Of a stretch of DNA of 64,000 nt, positions 1 through 8,831 are shown piece after piece. The position numbers were made by a program, and so were the translations under genes. Each line of letters begins with the position of its first letter. Position 1 is the stretch's first letter. Where the stretch lies: assembly GCF_000516515.1 (NCBI RefSeq), contig NZ_KI911784.1:3070881-3134880 (forward strand). Direction: 5' to 3'. This stretch comes from Chloroflexus sp. Y-396-1 (GTDB lineage Bacteria > Chloroflexota > Chloroflexia > Chloroflexales > Chloroflexaceae). Below the pieces are notes generated by a model. It was given only the letters and a program-made list of their open reading frames with translations. It searched no databases and was not told where the DNA came from.

Positions 1-30
1 TGTTGCACCGCAAGAAGTGAGTGAGTAATC

Positions 31-816
31 ATGCATCAGCGATGGCTCGTATTGAGCATCTTGATCTGGCTGATCGGCTGTACGGCGGCGGCTCCGGTAC
101 CGCCGCCACCTACCATTCCACGCCTCCCAACGGTGACTCCTGAACCCCTCCTTAAAGTTACTCCTACCTCAAGGATTATACGACTGGCCGAAAACCCAAT
201 CCCTACCTTTACCCCAACCTCACGACCAACAGCAGTTCTTTCGACAGCGGGGGTCATCACTGCTGCGATGGCGCAGCTCGGTTTGAGCGCCGAACCCTAT
301 GCGGTGCTTGGCGATCCCAATGCACCGATTACCATCGTTGAGTTCACGGATTTTGGTTGCTCCTTTTGCCGTCGCCATCACCAGTTTACCTTTCGGCAAT
401 TGGTCGACGAATTTGTCGAAAGGGGACAGGTGTTCTACGTAGTTAAACAGTTCCCAGTAACCAGTCCGCAAGGAGAACTGGCGGCGCTAGCCGCGATCTG
501 TGCTGGTGAACAGGGTACTTACTGGGCGATGCACGATGCACTCTTTGCCGCGGGTGATGTCTGGGATAGTGATGCCAGCACCGCACATCGTCAAATAATG
601 ACCATCGCGGCTGATCTTGGTCTTGATCGAGCGGAATTGCAAGCCTGTATCGAGCGTCCCTCAACGCAGGACGTTATTGCGCGCCACGTAAGCGAGGCGC
701 ACGCACTGCACATCTTCGGTACACCGGTCTTCTTCGTCAATAACCAACTGCTTTCCGGCGCCCAGCCGATTGAGCGCTGGCGCGAATTATTGCAGTTTAT
801 CGCCGAGGCGGAATGA
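31..816 (+). CDS. DsbA-like thioredoxin-fold lipoprotein
   Basis: The protein is 261 aa. It begins with a lipoprotein signal ending in a lipobox (LIGC, Cys17). A Pro/Thr-rich tether of about 60 residues follows, then a thioredoxin-fold domain from about residue 85. The redox motif is CSFC (Cys110-Cys113) after EFTDFG, with the cis-Pro region near FGTPVFF. The family (DsbA/thioredoxin_4) oxidises or isomerises disulfides in exported proteins; here the domain would be anchored on the outer face of the cytoplasmic membrane. The ATG has only a weak purine-rich upstream stretch. It appears to be a single gene, with the next gene convergent. Family is well supported; whether it oxidises or reduces is not visible. 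Confidence 0.85.
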   Translation: MHQRWLVLSILIWLIGCTAAAPVPPPPTIPRLPTVTPEPLLKVTPTSRIIRLAENPIPTFTPTSRPTAVLSTAGVITAAMAQLGLSAEPYAVLGDPNAPITIVEFTDFGCSFCRRHHQFTFRQLVDEFVERGQVFYVVKQFPVTSPQGELAALAAICAGEQGTYWAMHDALFAAGDVWDSDASTAHRQIMTIAADLGLDRAELQACIERPSTQDVIARHVSEAHALHIFGTPVFFVNNQLLSGAQPIERWRELLQFIAEAE

Positions 817-1167
817 ACGTTCTCGCAATAGCCGTTGGATAACGAGATGCCTGTACTCTATCGCAAATCAGGCGAGCATTTCTGTTTACTAACTAACTGC
901 GACCAGCGTGTTAACAACTAAGGCACCTATCTCCGAATATCTCGTCATTACGTCTACGACGTGATGAACCCTGTCAGTGGCTCCCGCCTGATAGGCGACC
1001 AGCCTAGCGCCGTCGTGCCCTTTCCAATCGGACCTACCCACTAGCGCATCGAAAATGACCACGATGCCTAACCCGCATGTTCTGGAATGAGATAGTTCTC
1101 GTAGGCTCTAAGGTGCCATATAAGCAAGAGGACAATCTCATTCTTATTTGAACTGTGATTACCCCGA
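817..1167. other. Intergenic, no gene seen
   Basis: This 351-base gap separates two convergent genes. No convincing coding frame, RNA gene or T-tailed hairpin was found. Confidence 0.5.
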
Positions 1168-1872
1168 TCAACGCTCTAATTCCCACCTGATAATCGCAAG
1201 ATCGCGGATGAAGAGCATCAGACGGGCTAGAAAGTAGATTACCCGATACAATACATGACGTCGAACTTCATCGTAGTCGATTAACACAAGGCGCGGTGGT
1301 TGTTCGCTGGTAAGCATGATATTTTGTGAATGCAGGATAGTGCGTCTGACAAGAAAACTCCATAGCCGTTCGGGTAAGTAGCGTAATTGCTTACGCCGTC
1401 GCCGTTCTTCAGGGTTTGCGCTCACTCGTCCGTAAAGATCGGGTAAGTGACCGGTACGAAGCAGGCAGCCAATAGCACGTTGAATGATCTGTCGTAGGTC
1501 ATGACCGATCTGGCGTCGTTGATCACGAGGAACAGCTTTCCAATCTACGTTAGCCAAGACCTGTGCGCTATGAAGGTAAGGTTGAATTGTCAACACGTGT
1601 ACGAAACCAGCCTGGTCACGACTAAGGACGAAAAAAGTGGGGATAGAGTGCTTTGCGCCGAGACACGCGGCAAAACGTTGTGCAGCCTGCTTCATCTGCC
1701 GAGCAGCAGCGAGCGCTGCCGCTACATCGCGACTCCCCATCTCGCCTTTGAGCTTGACAACAAAGCGATAATCGTCACTCCGATACACCTCTGTCTCGTT
1801 GCCGCCTGCCACGCGCTCAAGCACATGATCGATATCGATCGGCGCAAAGACCTCATCCTGGTGTTTGTTCAT
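1168..1872 (-). CDS. Kinase-like hypothetical protein
   Basis: The 234-aa product resembles small aminoglycoside-phosphotransferase/YrbL-type kinase-like proteins. An N-terminal Lys sits in a strand-like context (RFVVKLKGE) after a Gly-rich turn (GGNETEVY), as expected for a nucleotide-binding lobe. A late segment, LVLIDYDEVRRH, resembles the metal-binding DFD/DYD element, and HSQNIML upstream resembles an H-x-x-N catalytic loop. The C-terminus is hydrophobic (FLARLMLFIRDLAII) and may pack or associate with the membrane. Start is an ATG. It is isolated from its neighbours by about 350 bases on each side. The kinase-like call is inferred from motif order; substrate unknown. Confidence 0.55.
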   Translation of the reverse strand: MNKHQDEVFAPIDIDHVLERVAGGNETEVYRSDDYRFVVKLKGEMGSRDVAAALAAARQMKQAAQRFAACLGAKHSIPTFFVLSRDQAGFVHVLTIQPYLHSAQVLANVDWKAVPRDQRRQIGHDLRQIIQRAIGCLLRTGHLPDLYGRVSANPEERRRRKQLRYLPERLWSFLVRRTILHSQNIMLTSEQPPRLVLIDYDEVRRHVLYRVIYFLARLMLFIRDLAIIRWELER

Positions 1873-2258
1873 AGTGAATTCAGATAAACGAATCTTACGT
1901 CCTCACATATCTGGTGCGCTTCTCTCAGACACACGTATATGCCGGTATAGCAGTCGAGGTGACCTCTTGCCCCATCGTCGTTGATTGTACGATTCTGAAA
2001 CCATCTTACCTCTTCAGACCGGCTCTGTCTGCGGCTGAAAGGAGGGGTTTTCAACGTGTTTCCCTCTCCGGCAGTGAGGATGGCGGACGCAAGAGGGGGC
2101 GGTAGGTGTACCCTGCTCCGATGGTGTATTGTGTTGATGCAGCGCGTGATGAGTTCTCCCTCGCATCGTCGGAGGCAGGCCAGCAGCCCGCCCCCCTTTA
2201 AGCAACCAGGAACATACCTCAAACACTTAGACTGGATTCACCAGCGTTATGTGGCAGA
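1873..2258. other. Intergenic, no gene seen
   Basis: This 386-base stretch lies upstream of the kinase-like gene and downstream of the subtilase stop. Short frames exist but have atypical composition and no ribosome-binding sites. It presumably carries the promoter for the kinase-like gene, but no clear hexamers were identified. Confidence 0.4.
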
Positions 2259-5200
2259 TTACCGATAAATAATTGGCAGTATGATCTGATACGGTGCCGG
2301 ATTTCCCTCGTTCAGACGAATCCGCGCAACTGTTACCGGACGCTGTGGATCATTACTGATGATACGGAGTCTCGCTTGCTGTGTAGCATACAGTGGCCCA
2401 ATCCAGCGACTCGCGAGTTGGACATCAATCTGTTCGCCAGTGTTGATATTCCCACTACTGGCTGAGGTGATGCTCAACCAGACCTGCGGGTTGATTTGTG
2501 GTCGCAACTCGACGACCAGACCATCGGTGAGTGTCAGTGGTAATTGCTTGGTACCGGCAATATCACAAGCAATTGATTGCGTCACCTCACCTAACTGTAG
2601 ACCAATGGCCCCCATGTCGTTCTTTTGCAGGTTGGCAACGTTGCGATAATGGAAGCGAATAATACCGTTCGATTGTAGCAGTGCCTGCACACTCAGCCTA
2701 CGGTTCGTGCCGTAGATGGGCACGTTATCCCATGTAATAAGTGCACCGGTGCTCATGCGCGCAATGTTGATCTGACCACCTTCTGCACTATTGAAATCGA
2801 CATGCAGAGGCACGATGGCTGGTGCAGTGGTTTCGGCAAGGGGTAGACATCTAGGTTCAAAGTAGAGGGTCGAGTTGCTAAACGGGGCAAAGGCGATAAT
2901 CCCGTTGGCGCTAATGTAAATAGTTCGGTAGTACGCACCACCGAAGGGAAAATCAAAGCCGAGATCAATCCCCGTACTGGTTCCATCATCGAACAGCGTT
3001 AGATTTTGCGCATCAAGTGGTGGATCAATCCAGCCTCCAGTCGGCCCATCTGGCTCATCACTTCGCCAGACACCGTATGGCTCTGGATCGATCTGTAGCG
3101 TGTAACTGAGGGGAAGATTACCATCGTTTCGCAGCGGCAATGTGACAGGTGTGGTCTGGTTGAAATCAACCGTTGCGGTCAGCAGGTCTTGGACAACAGT
3201 CAACCTGGGCCGTAACGGATCAAGGGCTGCATTAAGCGTCACTGAACTTCCCGCAGATGGTGTAACAGATTGCGTGTACGGCGCAAAACCACTGGCACTT
3301 ATCGTCAGGTGCTGCGTCACGCCGCCAGGTACCGTCATACTGTAGACGCCGGTGGCGTTGGTTGTTACGGTCAGGCCATTTGCAGTCGTTACGGTACCGC
3401 GCAGCGGGTTATCCGTCTCACTATCAGTAACTGTTCCGCTGATCGTTGCGTGGGTTGCACGAACCGGTACGGTCATGGTGACCGGTACCACAATTGGTGG
3501 ATTCGTGAGATCGTTGTCGTATATGAGTAGTCGGGCGGTATAGATACCTGGACCTGCTACGCGGCGGGCATCGAGCGTAATCTCGATATCTAGACTCCCG
3601 TTGCTAGCCAACGTTGGCGATGTTGAAGATGGTAAAACCAGCCACGGCACCGTCACGCGGGCAGCAGCAACAGCCTTAAAGATGTCAAGTCGGCCATATC
3701 CATAAATGTTATTCGGTACCGTTGTTGGCCGGCAGTTGCTGTGTGATGAACCCATATATCGGTTATCTACGGTAATCGGCAGGGCAGTACTGGTAAGGAG
3801 CGAATAGGTAGCATTGTAATCACCGATCAGCTCAGGTTTCGCCGCCCAGAGTAAGGCCACTGCACCGGCCACATGGGGGGCGGCCATCGAAGTGCCAGAG
3901 AGTGAACCGTAGAGATTTGAATTTGATACGGTAGCAACAATGCCGGCGCCAGGGGCGACCAGATCGGGCTTGATACGACCATCAGTGGTTGGTCCAATCC
4001 GGCTAAAGTACGTTACGAGATCATTTTGATCGGTAGCGCCAACCGCAACGACGTTCGGATAATCACTGGGTGAAGCAACTGAACTACAGCCGGTGAAGTT
4101 ACTATTGATATTGCCAGCGGCAAATACAACAAAGATACCGGCTGCTTGCCAGGCAGTGGCATAGCCGCTATACACCTGATTACCGCCCGTGTCAAATGCC
4201 CATGAATTGTTCAGCACGTGGGGCCGCAGACTAGGCCGCGGGTTATTACCGTTGAGATCGGTAGGCGCCAGCATCCATTGCGCGGCAGCAATAATATCAC
4301 TATCGTTGCAATTGGTCTTACTACAAGCGCGGGCCGCAATCCAGCGTGCGCCTGGCGCAACGCCCATAGCCGGTTGACCAGGCGGATCGGCAACCATGAT
4401 GCCCATCACATGCGTCCCATGGTTTCCCGAGTCGACCGGCGCCGGTTGGTTTCCAACCGGATCGAACCAGTTGTAGTTGTGATCAAAACTGCCGCCGCCG
4501 AGATTGCCACGGTACTGATTCACAAGGGCTGGATGGGTATAATTGACCCCACTATCAATATTGGCGACGGTGATTCCGCTACCGGTGACGCCAAACTCGC
4601 GCCAGACCCGGTCGGCGCCAATGCGAGCAATATTCCAGCACACGTTGTTGGAGGTAGCAGAACAGGATACCGTCGATGTTGTGACTGGCGGGGTCATCTG
4701 CAATTCGTGATCGGCGGTGAGCATTGCGACGTCGCTGTGAGCGGCCAGGGCTTGCGCCAGTGTCGCATCACCTTCGACCAGCAGTGCATTCACAATCCAG
4801 AGTGGCTGGTAACGAACGCCGAGTGCGTCAAGCATCGCCCGCACCCTTCGTTGACTCCGTTCGGCATGGCTGGTAAGTGTTTGGTACACATACTCACCGC
4901 GTGCTTCCCAATCACGGATGAGAAAGGCTGCACCTAGATCTGGACGGTCGGCAAAAAAGACGAGGAAGTGTGTCGTGCCGTTGCGCAATTCTGCTTGCAG
5001 GTCAGGATCGATCCGTTCTTGCTGCTGAGGTAGCGGCACCGGAATACTGAGCGGTGCGGCCATCATTGCCGGGGCTGCTGGTGGTGGATAGCCGGTGTAG
5101 AGGTGGATGGTTGACGGATTACTACCTGTATTGGTAACAGTGAGACTGAGCGTCGCAGTACTGCCAAGCTCGACTGTAGCCGAAAGACTGGTTGGCGTTA

Positions 5201-5306
5201 CGCTGAGATTCGGTGGATCGGCATGAACCTTTGCTGGCGGAACGAAAGGCAACAAACTGATCAGACAGGCAAGAATGACGAATGTAAATAGGCTGATTCG
5301 TTTCAT
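2259..5306 (-). CDS. Secreted subtilisin-like serine protease (S8) with C-terminal sorting-like motif
   Basis: The 1015-aa protein has a signal peptide (hydrophobic core about residues 5-22, cleavage likely after VHA). An N-terminal Ig-like and inhibitor-I9-like propeptide region is followed by a peptidase S8 domain at about 235-550. The catalytic triad is Asp251 (VANIDSG), His296 (NHGTHV) and Ser473 (GTSMAAPHVAG), so it should be active. A carboxypeptidase-regulatory-like domain follows (ATISGTVTD... GVYSMTV), then a further beta-rich region. The last residues are YQIILPIIYR, matching the C-terminal pattern of two other secreted proteins in this window. It lies 104 bases downstream of the dipeptidase gene on the same strand. 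The enzyme would hydrolyse extracellular protein; substrate unknown. Confidence 0.93.
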   Translation of the reverse strand: MKRISLFTFVILACLISLLPFVPPAKVHADPPNLSVTPTSLSATVELGSTATLSLTVTNTGSNPSTIHLYTGYPPPAAPAMMAAPLSIPVPLPQQQERIDPDLQAELRNGTTHFLVFFADRPDLGAAFLIRDWEARGEYVYQTLTSHAERSQRRVRAMLDALGVRYQPLWIVNALLVEGDATLAQALAAHSDVAMLTADHELQMTPPVTTSTVSCSATSNNVCWNIARIGADRVWREFGVTGSGITVANIDSGVNYTHPALVNQYRGNLGGGSFDHNYNWFDPVGNQPAPVDSGNHGTHVMGIMVADPPGQPAMGVAPGARWIAARACSKTNCNDSDIIAAAQWMLAPTDLNGNNPRPSLRPHVLNNSWAFDTGGNQVYSGYATAWQAAGIFVVFAAGNINSNFTGCSSVASPSDYPNVVAVGATDQNDLVTYFSRIGPTTDGRIKPDLVAPGAGIVATVSNSNLYGSLSGTSMAAPHVAGAVALLWAAKPELIGDYNATYSLLTSTALPITVDNRYMGSSHSNCRPTTVPNNIYGYGRLDIFKAVAAARVTVPWLVLPSSTSPTLASNGSLDIEITLDARRVAGPGIYTARLLIYDNDLTNPPIVVPVTMTVPVRATHATISGTVTDSETDNPLRGTVTTANGLTVTTNATGVYSMTVPGGVTQHLTISASGFAPYTQSVTPSAGSSVTLNAALDPLRPRLTVVQDLLTATVDFNQTTPVTLPLRNDGNLPLSYTLQIDPEPYGVWRSDEPDGPTGGWIDPPLDAQNLTLFDDGTSTGIDLGFDFPFGGAYYRTIYISANGIIAFAPFSNSTLYFEPRCLPLAETTAPAIVPLHVDFNSAEGGQINIARMSTGALITWDNVPIYGTNRRLSVQALLQSNGIIRFHYRNVANLQKNDMGAIGLQLGEVTQSIACDIAGTKQLPLTLTDGLVVELRPQINPQVWLSITSASSGNINTGEQIDVQLASRWIGPLYATQQARLRIISNDPQRPVTVARIRLNEGNPAPYQIILPIIYR

Positions 5307-5410
5307 ATAGCAATCCAGACCTCAGCGCTTGTTGATCCCGGAAGGTATCATAGCACAACCACGATGGTTTTTGCCTTTCAATTCCGTCAGGTTGTCGTAC
5401 CAAACACTCT

Positions 5411-6478
5411 CTATTCACCCCACGTCAGACGTAAGACACGCAGCCAGTTCTCGTAGGCCAATTTACGTAATTCAGCCGGTGTGAATCCTGCATCGGCAAG
5501 CGCCTGCAAGAGGACGGGTAAGCCACTCACATCACGGATAGCTTGCGGCATTAAGGCACCATCGAAATCTGAACCAAACCCGACCCGGTCTATACCTAAC
5601 CGTTCAACCAAATACTGCACGTGCCGAACCATCACGTCAATTGGCATACTGGCATCACGACGGCCATCAGGACGCAGAAACGTGACGGCAAAATTCAGCC
5701 CTACGATCCCATCAGAATCACGAATGGCGGCGAGTTGCCGATCGGTAAGATTGCGACTGCTTGGACAGATAGCGTGGGCATTGGAATGGGTTGCCACCAG
5801 TGGCGCATCACTCAGACGAGCGACATCCCAGAAACCGGCTTCGTTCAGATGAGAAACATCAATCAGAATGCGTAATTGATTACAGGCTTTGATCAGCTCC
5901 TTACCGGTGTCGGTCAGCCCCGGCCCGATGTCCGGTGAGGCGGGAAAGGCAAATGGAACACCATGCCCAAAGATGTTTGGTCGACTCCAGACCGGCCCTA
6001 ACGAACGTAATCCAGCCTGGTAAAGTACCTCTAGTTCATTGAGATCGGGGCCAATCGCTTCAGCACCCTCAATATGAAAGACGGCTGCGATAATGCCACT
6101 GGTAAGGCATTCATGAATCGCATTGGCTGTACGACACAGACGCACCTGACCGTTTGATTCCTGTTCTAATCGGAAGAGGCGGGCTGACATGGCCAGTGTT
6201 GTTTGCAGAGCGTAGGTGTGATCGAGGGTCGGTGGTAGTGGCAAATGATATGGAGGATCGGGCAAATGGTCTGATGGCGTCTCAGCGGTAGGTGGCGGTG
6301 GAACATAGATAGCGAAGAATCCGCCACCGAATCCACCTTTGCGGGCACGCGGGAGGTCGAGATGTCCGTGTGGGCTACTCTCGAAAAAGCTACGCTCTGT
6401 ACCGGGGCGTGGTCGATACAGATCGAGGATCACGTCGTTGTGTCCATCGAAGATTGGTGGCCACATGGTCGTTGTCAT
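5411..6478 (-). CDS. Membrane dipeptidase (peptidase M19, renal dipeptidase family)
   Basis: The zinc dipeptidase signature is complete: FDGHNDVILDLY near the N-terminus, HIEGAEAIG with the bridging Glu, ATHSNAHAI and SRNLTD in the middle, and GFGSDFDG near the C-terminus. Family members hydrolyse dipeptides with broad specificity, including D-amino-acid forms, using two zinc ions. The reading frame is open further upstream, but the ATG at 6478 is chosen because it precedes the conserved motif by 11 residues, lies 10 bases after the upstream oxidoreductase stop, and has a GAGG box overlapping that stop. No signal peptide is visible, so the enzyme is probably cytoplasmic. It sits in a five-gene minus-strand run. 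Confidence 0.9.
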   Translation of the reverse strand: MTTTMWPPIFDGHNDVILDLYRPRPGTERSFFESSPHGHLDLPRARKGGFGGGFFAIYVPPPPTAETPSDHLPDPPYHLPLPPTLDHTYALQTTLAMSARLFRLEQESNGQVRLCRTANAIHECLTSGIIAAVFHIEGAEAIGPDLNELEVLYQAGLRSLGPVWSRPNIFGHGVPFAFPASPDIGPGLTDTGKELIKACNQLRILIDVSHLNEAGFWDVARLSDAPLVATHSNAHAICPSSRNLTDRQLAAIRDSDGIVGLNFAVTFLRPDGRRDASMPIDVMVRHVQYLVERLGIDRVGFGSDFDGALMPQAIRDVSGLPVLLQALADAGFTPAELRKLAYENWLRVLRLTWGE

Positions 6479-6488
6479 AAGCACGTCC

Positions 6489-7523
6489 TCACAACAAGAG
6501 AGCACGAATCTGTTTGGCAGCCTGCCAGCCACTTTCAATCGCAAGATGGACCCGTCCCTGTCCACCGATCAGATCGCCGGCGATCACAATGCGCTCGTAG
6601 CTTCGCAAGGGGGTAGCAGTATCCGGCAGTGCGTAACGCCAGCGTTGGATATTAATCCAGGATGGTGCTCCTACATCACCGATTAACAACGTGATGTCAG
6701 CAAGTGCCTCGATAACCGGTGATGGGGCTTCGCTGAGCGTATATGTTCCTTTTTGCAACTCATCCCAATAGGTTTGAGCCCAGGCATCGCTCATCTGGGC
6801 GATCAACAGGCCGTGATCGGGTGGAGCACGGTTTGGCTTATCGTGTTCACAGGCTAGCCAACTGATTGTATGTTGACGATCAACGTTAACCAGCGCATAC
6901 CAGGGCACTGCCGGTTGCTTTGGAAAGGCGACCGTGATACTAATTGAACGACGGTATTGGACTGTTTGTAACGCCTCGACCAGCTCGTTCGCTTTGTTAA
7001 AATTGCCCGCCATCAAGATTGCTGCTGACTGTGGTGCGGGTGCCGTAAGCACGACTGCGGCAAAGTCGCCTAATACCTGACCATCGTCGGCAAACAAGCG
7101 ATAGGCGTCACCCTCACGGTTCAAGCGGGCAACTGTTGTTTCTAAGCGAACATCAATCCCGCCGGCCAGATACTTTGCCAGCCGGGTAATGCCGGTCGGC
7201 CAGGTCCATTTCTGTTCATCGGCAAAAGTGACATCGCCGGGTGCAATCGTATTTGAGCGAGTGAAGGTCCAGACCGGACGATCAATGGTTACCGCATCGC
7301 CGGTAGCCACGATCAAATCGCGGATGGCAGGAGTTGGTGCCTTAACATACTGCGCACCGTGGTCAAAGCAGAAATCGCCGATACGCCGGGTAGCAGCTCG
7401 TCCCCCAACGCCGCGACTCTTTTCAAAGACAACCGGTACAATATCGGTGTAAGTATCAACCAGCGAACGGGCAGCCGCTAATCCGGCGACACCAGCACCA
7501 ACGATTGCCACACTCTTGACCAT
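6489..7523 (-). CDS. FAD-dependent amine-oxidase/renalase-like oxidoreductase
   Basis: The 344-aa protein starts with a dinucleotide-binding Rossmann motif (VAIVGAGVAGLAAA), an acidic residue ending the second strand (VFEKSRGVGGRAATRR) and FCFDHGAQYV, typical of the NAD(P)/FAD-dependent renalase-like family. Near the C-terminus YERIVIAGDLIGGQGRVHLAIESGWQAA is the second FAD-contact segment. Substrate cannot be told; some relatives act in pigment or isoprenoid oxidation, others are uncharacterised. It is 6 bases downstream of the M16 peptidase gene and 10 bases upstream of the dipeptidase gene, suggesting one transcript. Confidence 0.85.
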   Translation of the reverse strand: MVKSVAIVGAGVAGLAAARSLVDTYTDIVPVVFEKSRGVGGRAATRRIGDFCFDHGAQYVKAPTPAIRDLIVATGDAVTIDRPVWTFTRSNTIAPGDVTFADEQKWTWPTGITRLAKYLAGGIDVRLETTVARLNREGDAYRLFADDGQVLGDFAAVVLTAPAPQSAAILMAGNFNKANELVEALQTVQYRRSISITVAFPKQPAVPWYALVNVDRQHTISWLACEHDKPNRAPPDHGLLIAQMSDAWAQTYWDELQKGTYTLSEAPSPVIEALADITLLIGDVGAPSWINIQRWRYALPDTATPLRSYERIVIAGDLIGGQGRVHLAIESGWQAAKQIRALLL

Positions 7524-7529
7524 GTGGCC

Positions 7530-8801
7530 TTACCCTTCTAGCAGTACCTGTAAATCGGCTTGATCCTCATCGTTATACGGCCCAACCACTGCCAGCCATT
7601 GTTGTTCATTACTGATCAACCGCTGTGCAGCTCGTTGTAAATCGGTCAGCGTAAGAGCATCGAACTCGGCGATAATCTGTTCAACCGGTGGTACCATCTG
7701 GTAACGCAGCAGACTGACGGCATTGCGTGAGGCAATTGACCAGGTGTCTTCAAGCGAGAGCAATAAACTACCTTTGAGTTGTTCTTTCACAGTTGCCAGT
7801 TCTTGATCGGTAGGACCATGCTCTGCCAGATCGTGGAGAACATTGCGTGTCATTACTACCGCATCACGTAGTGCTTCTGGTTCAACGCCGGCATAGATAA
7901 CCCACATGCCGGTATCGGCAAACTCGTTATGGTACGAACCAATGTTATAGCTCAGGCCATGCTCCTCGCGAATTTTCTGAAAGAGGCGTGACGACATACC
8001 ACCACCGAGGAGTGCGTCGAGCGCCTGAACAGCCCGTCGATCAGGATCGTAATACGATACACCGGGCATACCGAGGCAGAAATTCCCCTGTTCAATATCG
8101 CGTGGTAGTAAACTGAGTCTAGGCTGAGACGGTAATGGTGGCGCGGCCAAGGCCGTTGGCCGCTGACCGGTTGGCAGATCGGCGAATGCCTGTTCGATGG
8201 CCGGAATAACCTCTTCGTGATGAACGTTGCCGGCAACTGACACGACCAGATTACCGGCGTGATAGCCCTGTCTAAAGAACTGTAGGAGTTCAGTGCGGGA
8301 GATAGCGCTGACCGTGGCAATACTACCGGTAATATCACGGCCAAATGGATGATCGCCCCACATCGTATGTTGTAGTAATTCGTGAACTACCTCAGTCGGA
8401 TTGTCCTGGATGCCACGAATCTCTTCGATAATCACCCGACGTTCTTTTTCCAACTCGCTCGCTTCAAAGAGCGGTCGTTGGACCATTTCGCTCAACACAT
8501 GCAACGCACGGGCAAAATGAATTGCAGCAACCTTGGCATAGAAGACAGTCGTTTCATAACTGGTAGAAGCATTCAGGTAGCCGCCAACGCCTTCAATAGC
8601 CAGCGAGATGGCGTGTGCCGTTGGGTATGCACCAGCTCCCTTGAAAAGCATATGCTCGATAAAATGGGCAGCTCCGGCTAGCTCTGTCGGTTCGTAACGG
8701 GCGCCGATGTCGATGAAACAACCGATAGCGACCGAATGCGTATGTGGCAATTCTTCGATCAGGATACGAATTCCGTTTGGTGTTGTGTGCAGGTATGGCA
8801 T
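7530..8801 (-). CDS. M16 family zinc metallopeptidase (processing peptidase-like)
   Basis: The 423-aa protein carries the inverted zinc motif HFIEHMLFKG (HxxEH) and the distal Glu in ELEKERRVIIEEI, so the catalytic site of the M16 family is intact. Length fits the single-subunit bacterial processing-protease type (PqqL/YmxG-like, related to mitochondrial MPP beta). The N-terminus PYLHTTPNGIRI is the usual family start, so the ATG at 8801 is preferred to an upstream TTG at 8828. It lies 30 bases after the GAF/PAS gene and 6 bases before the oxidoreductase gene. It probably cleaves short peptides or leader sequences; specific substrate unknown. Confidence 0.9.
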   Translation of the reverse strand: MPYLHTTPNGIRILIEELPHTHSVAIGCFIDIGARYEPTELAGAAHFIEHMLFKGAGAYPTAHAISLAIEGVGGYLNASTSYETTVFYAKVAAIHFARALHVLSEMVQRPLFEASELEKERRVIIEEIRGIQDNPTEVVHELLQHTMWGDHPFGRDITGSIATVSAISRTELLQFFRQGYHAGNLVVSVAGNVHHEEVIPAIEQAFADLPTGQRPTALAAPPLPSQPRLSLLPRDIEQGNFCLGMPGVSYYDPDRRAVQALDALLGGGMSSRLFQKIREEHGLSYNIGSYHNEFADTGMWVIYAGVEPEALRDAVVMTRNVLHDLAEHGPTDQELATVKEQLKGSLLLSLEDTWSIASRNAVSLLRYQMVPPVEQIIAEFDALTLTDLQRAAQRLISNEQQWLAVVGPYNDEDQADLQVLLEG

Positions 8802-8831
8802 TGTGAGTATGGGCCTGTTTTCAAACAACGG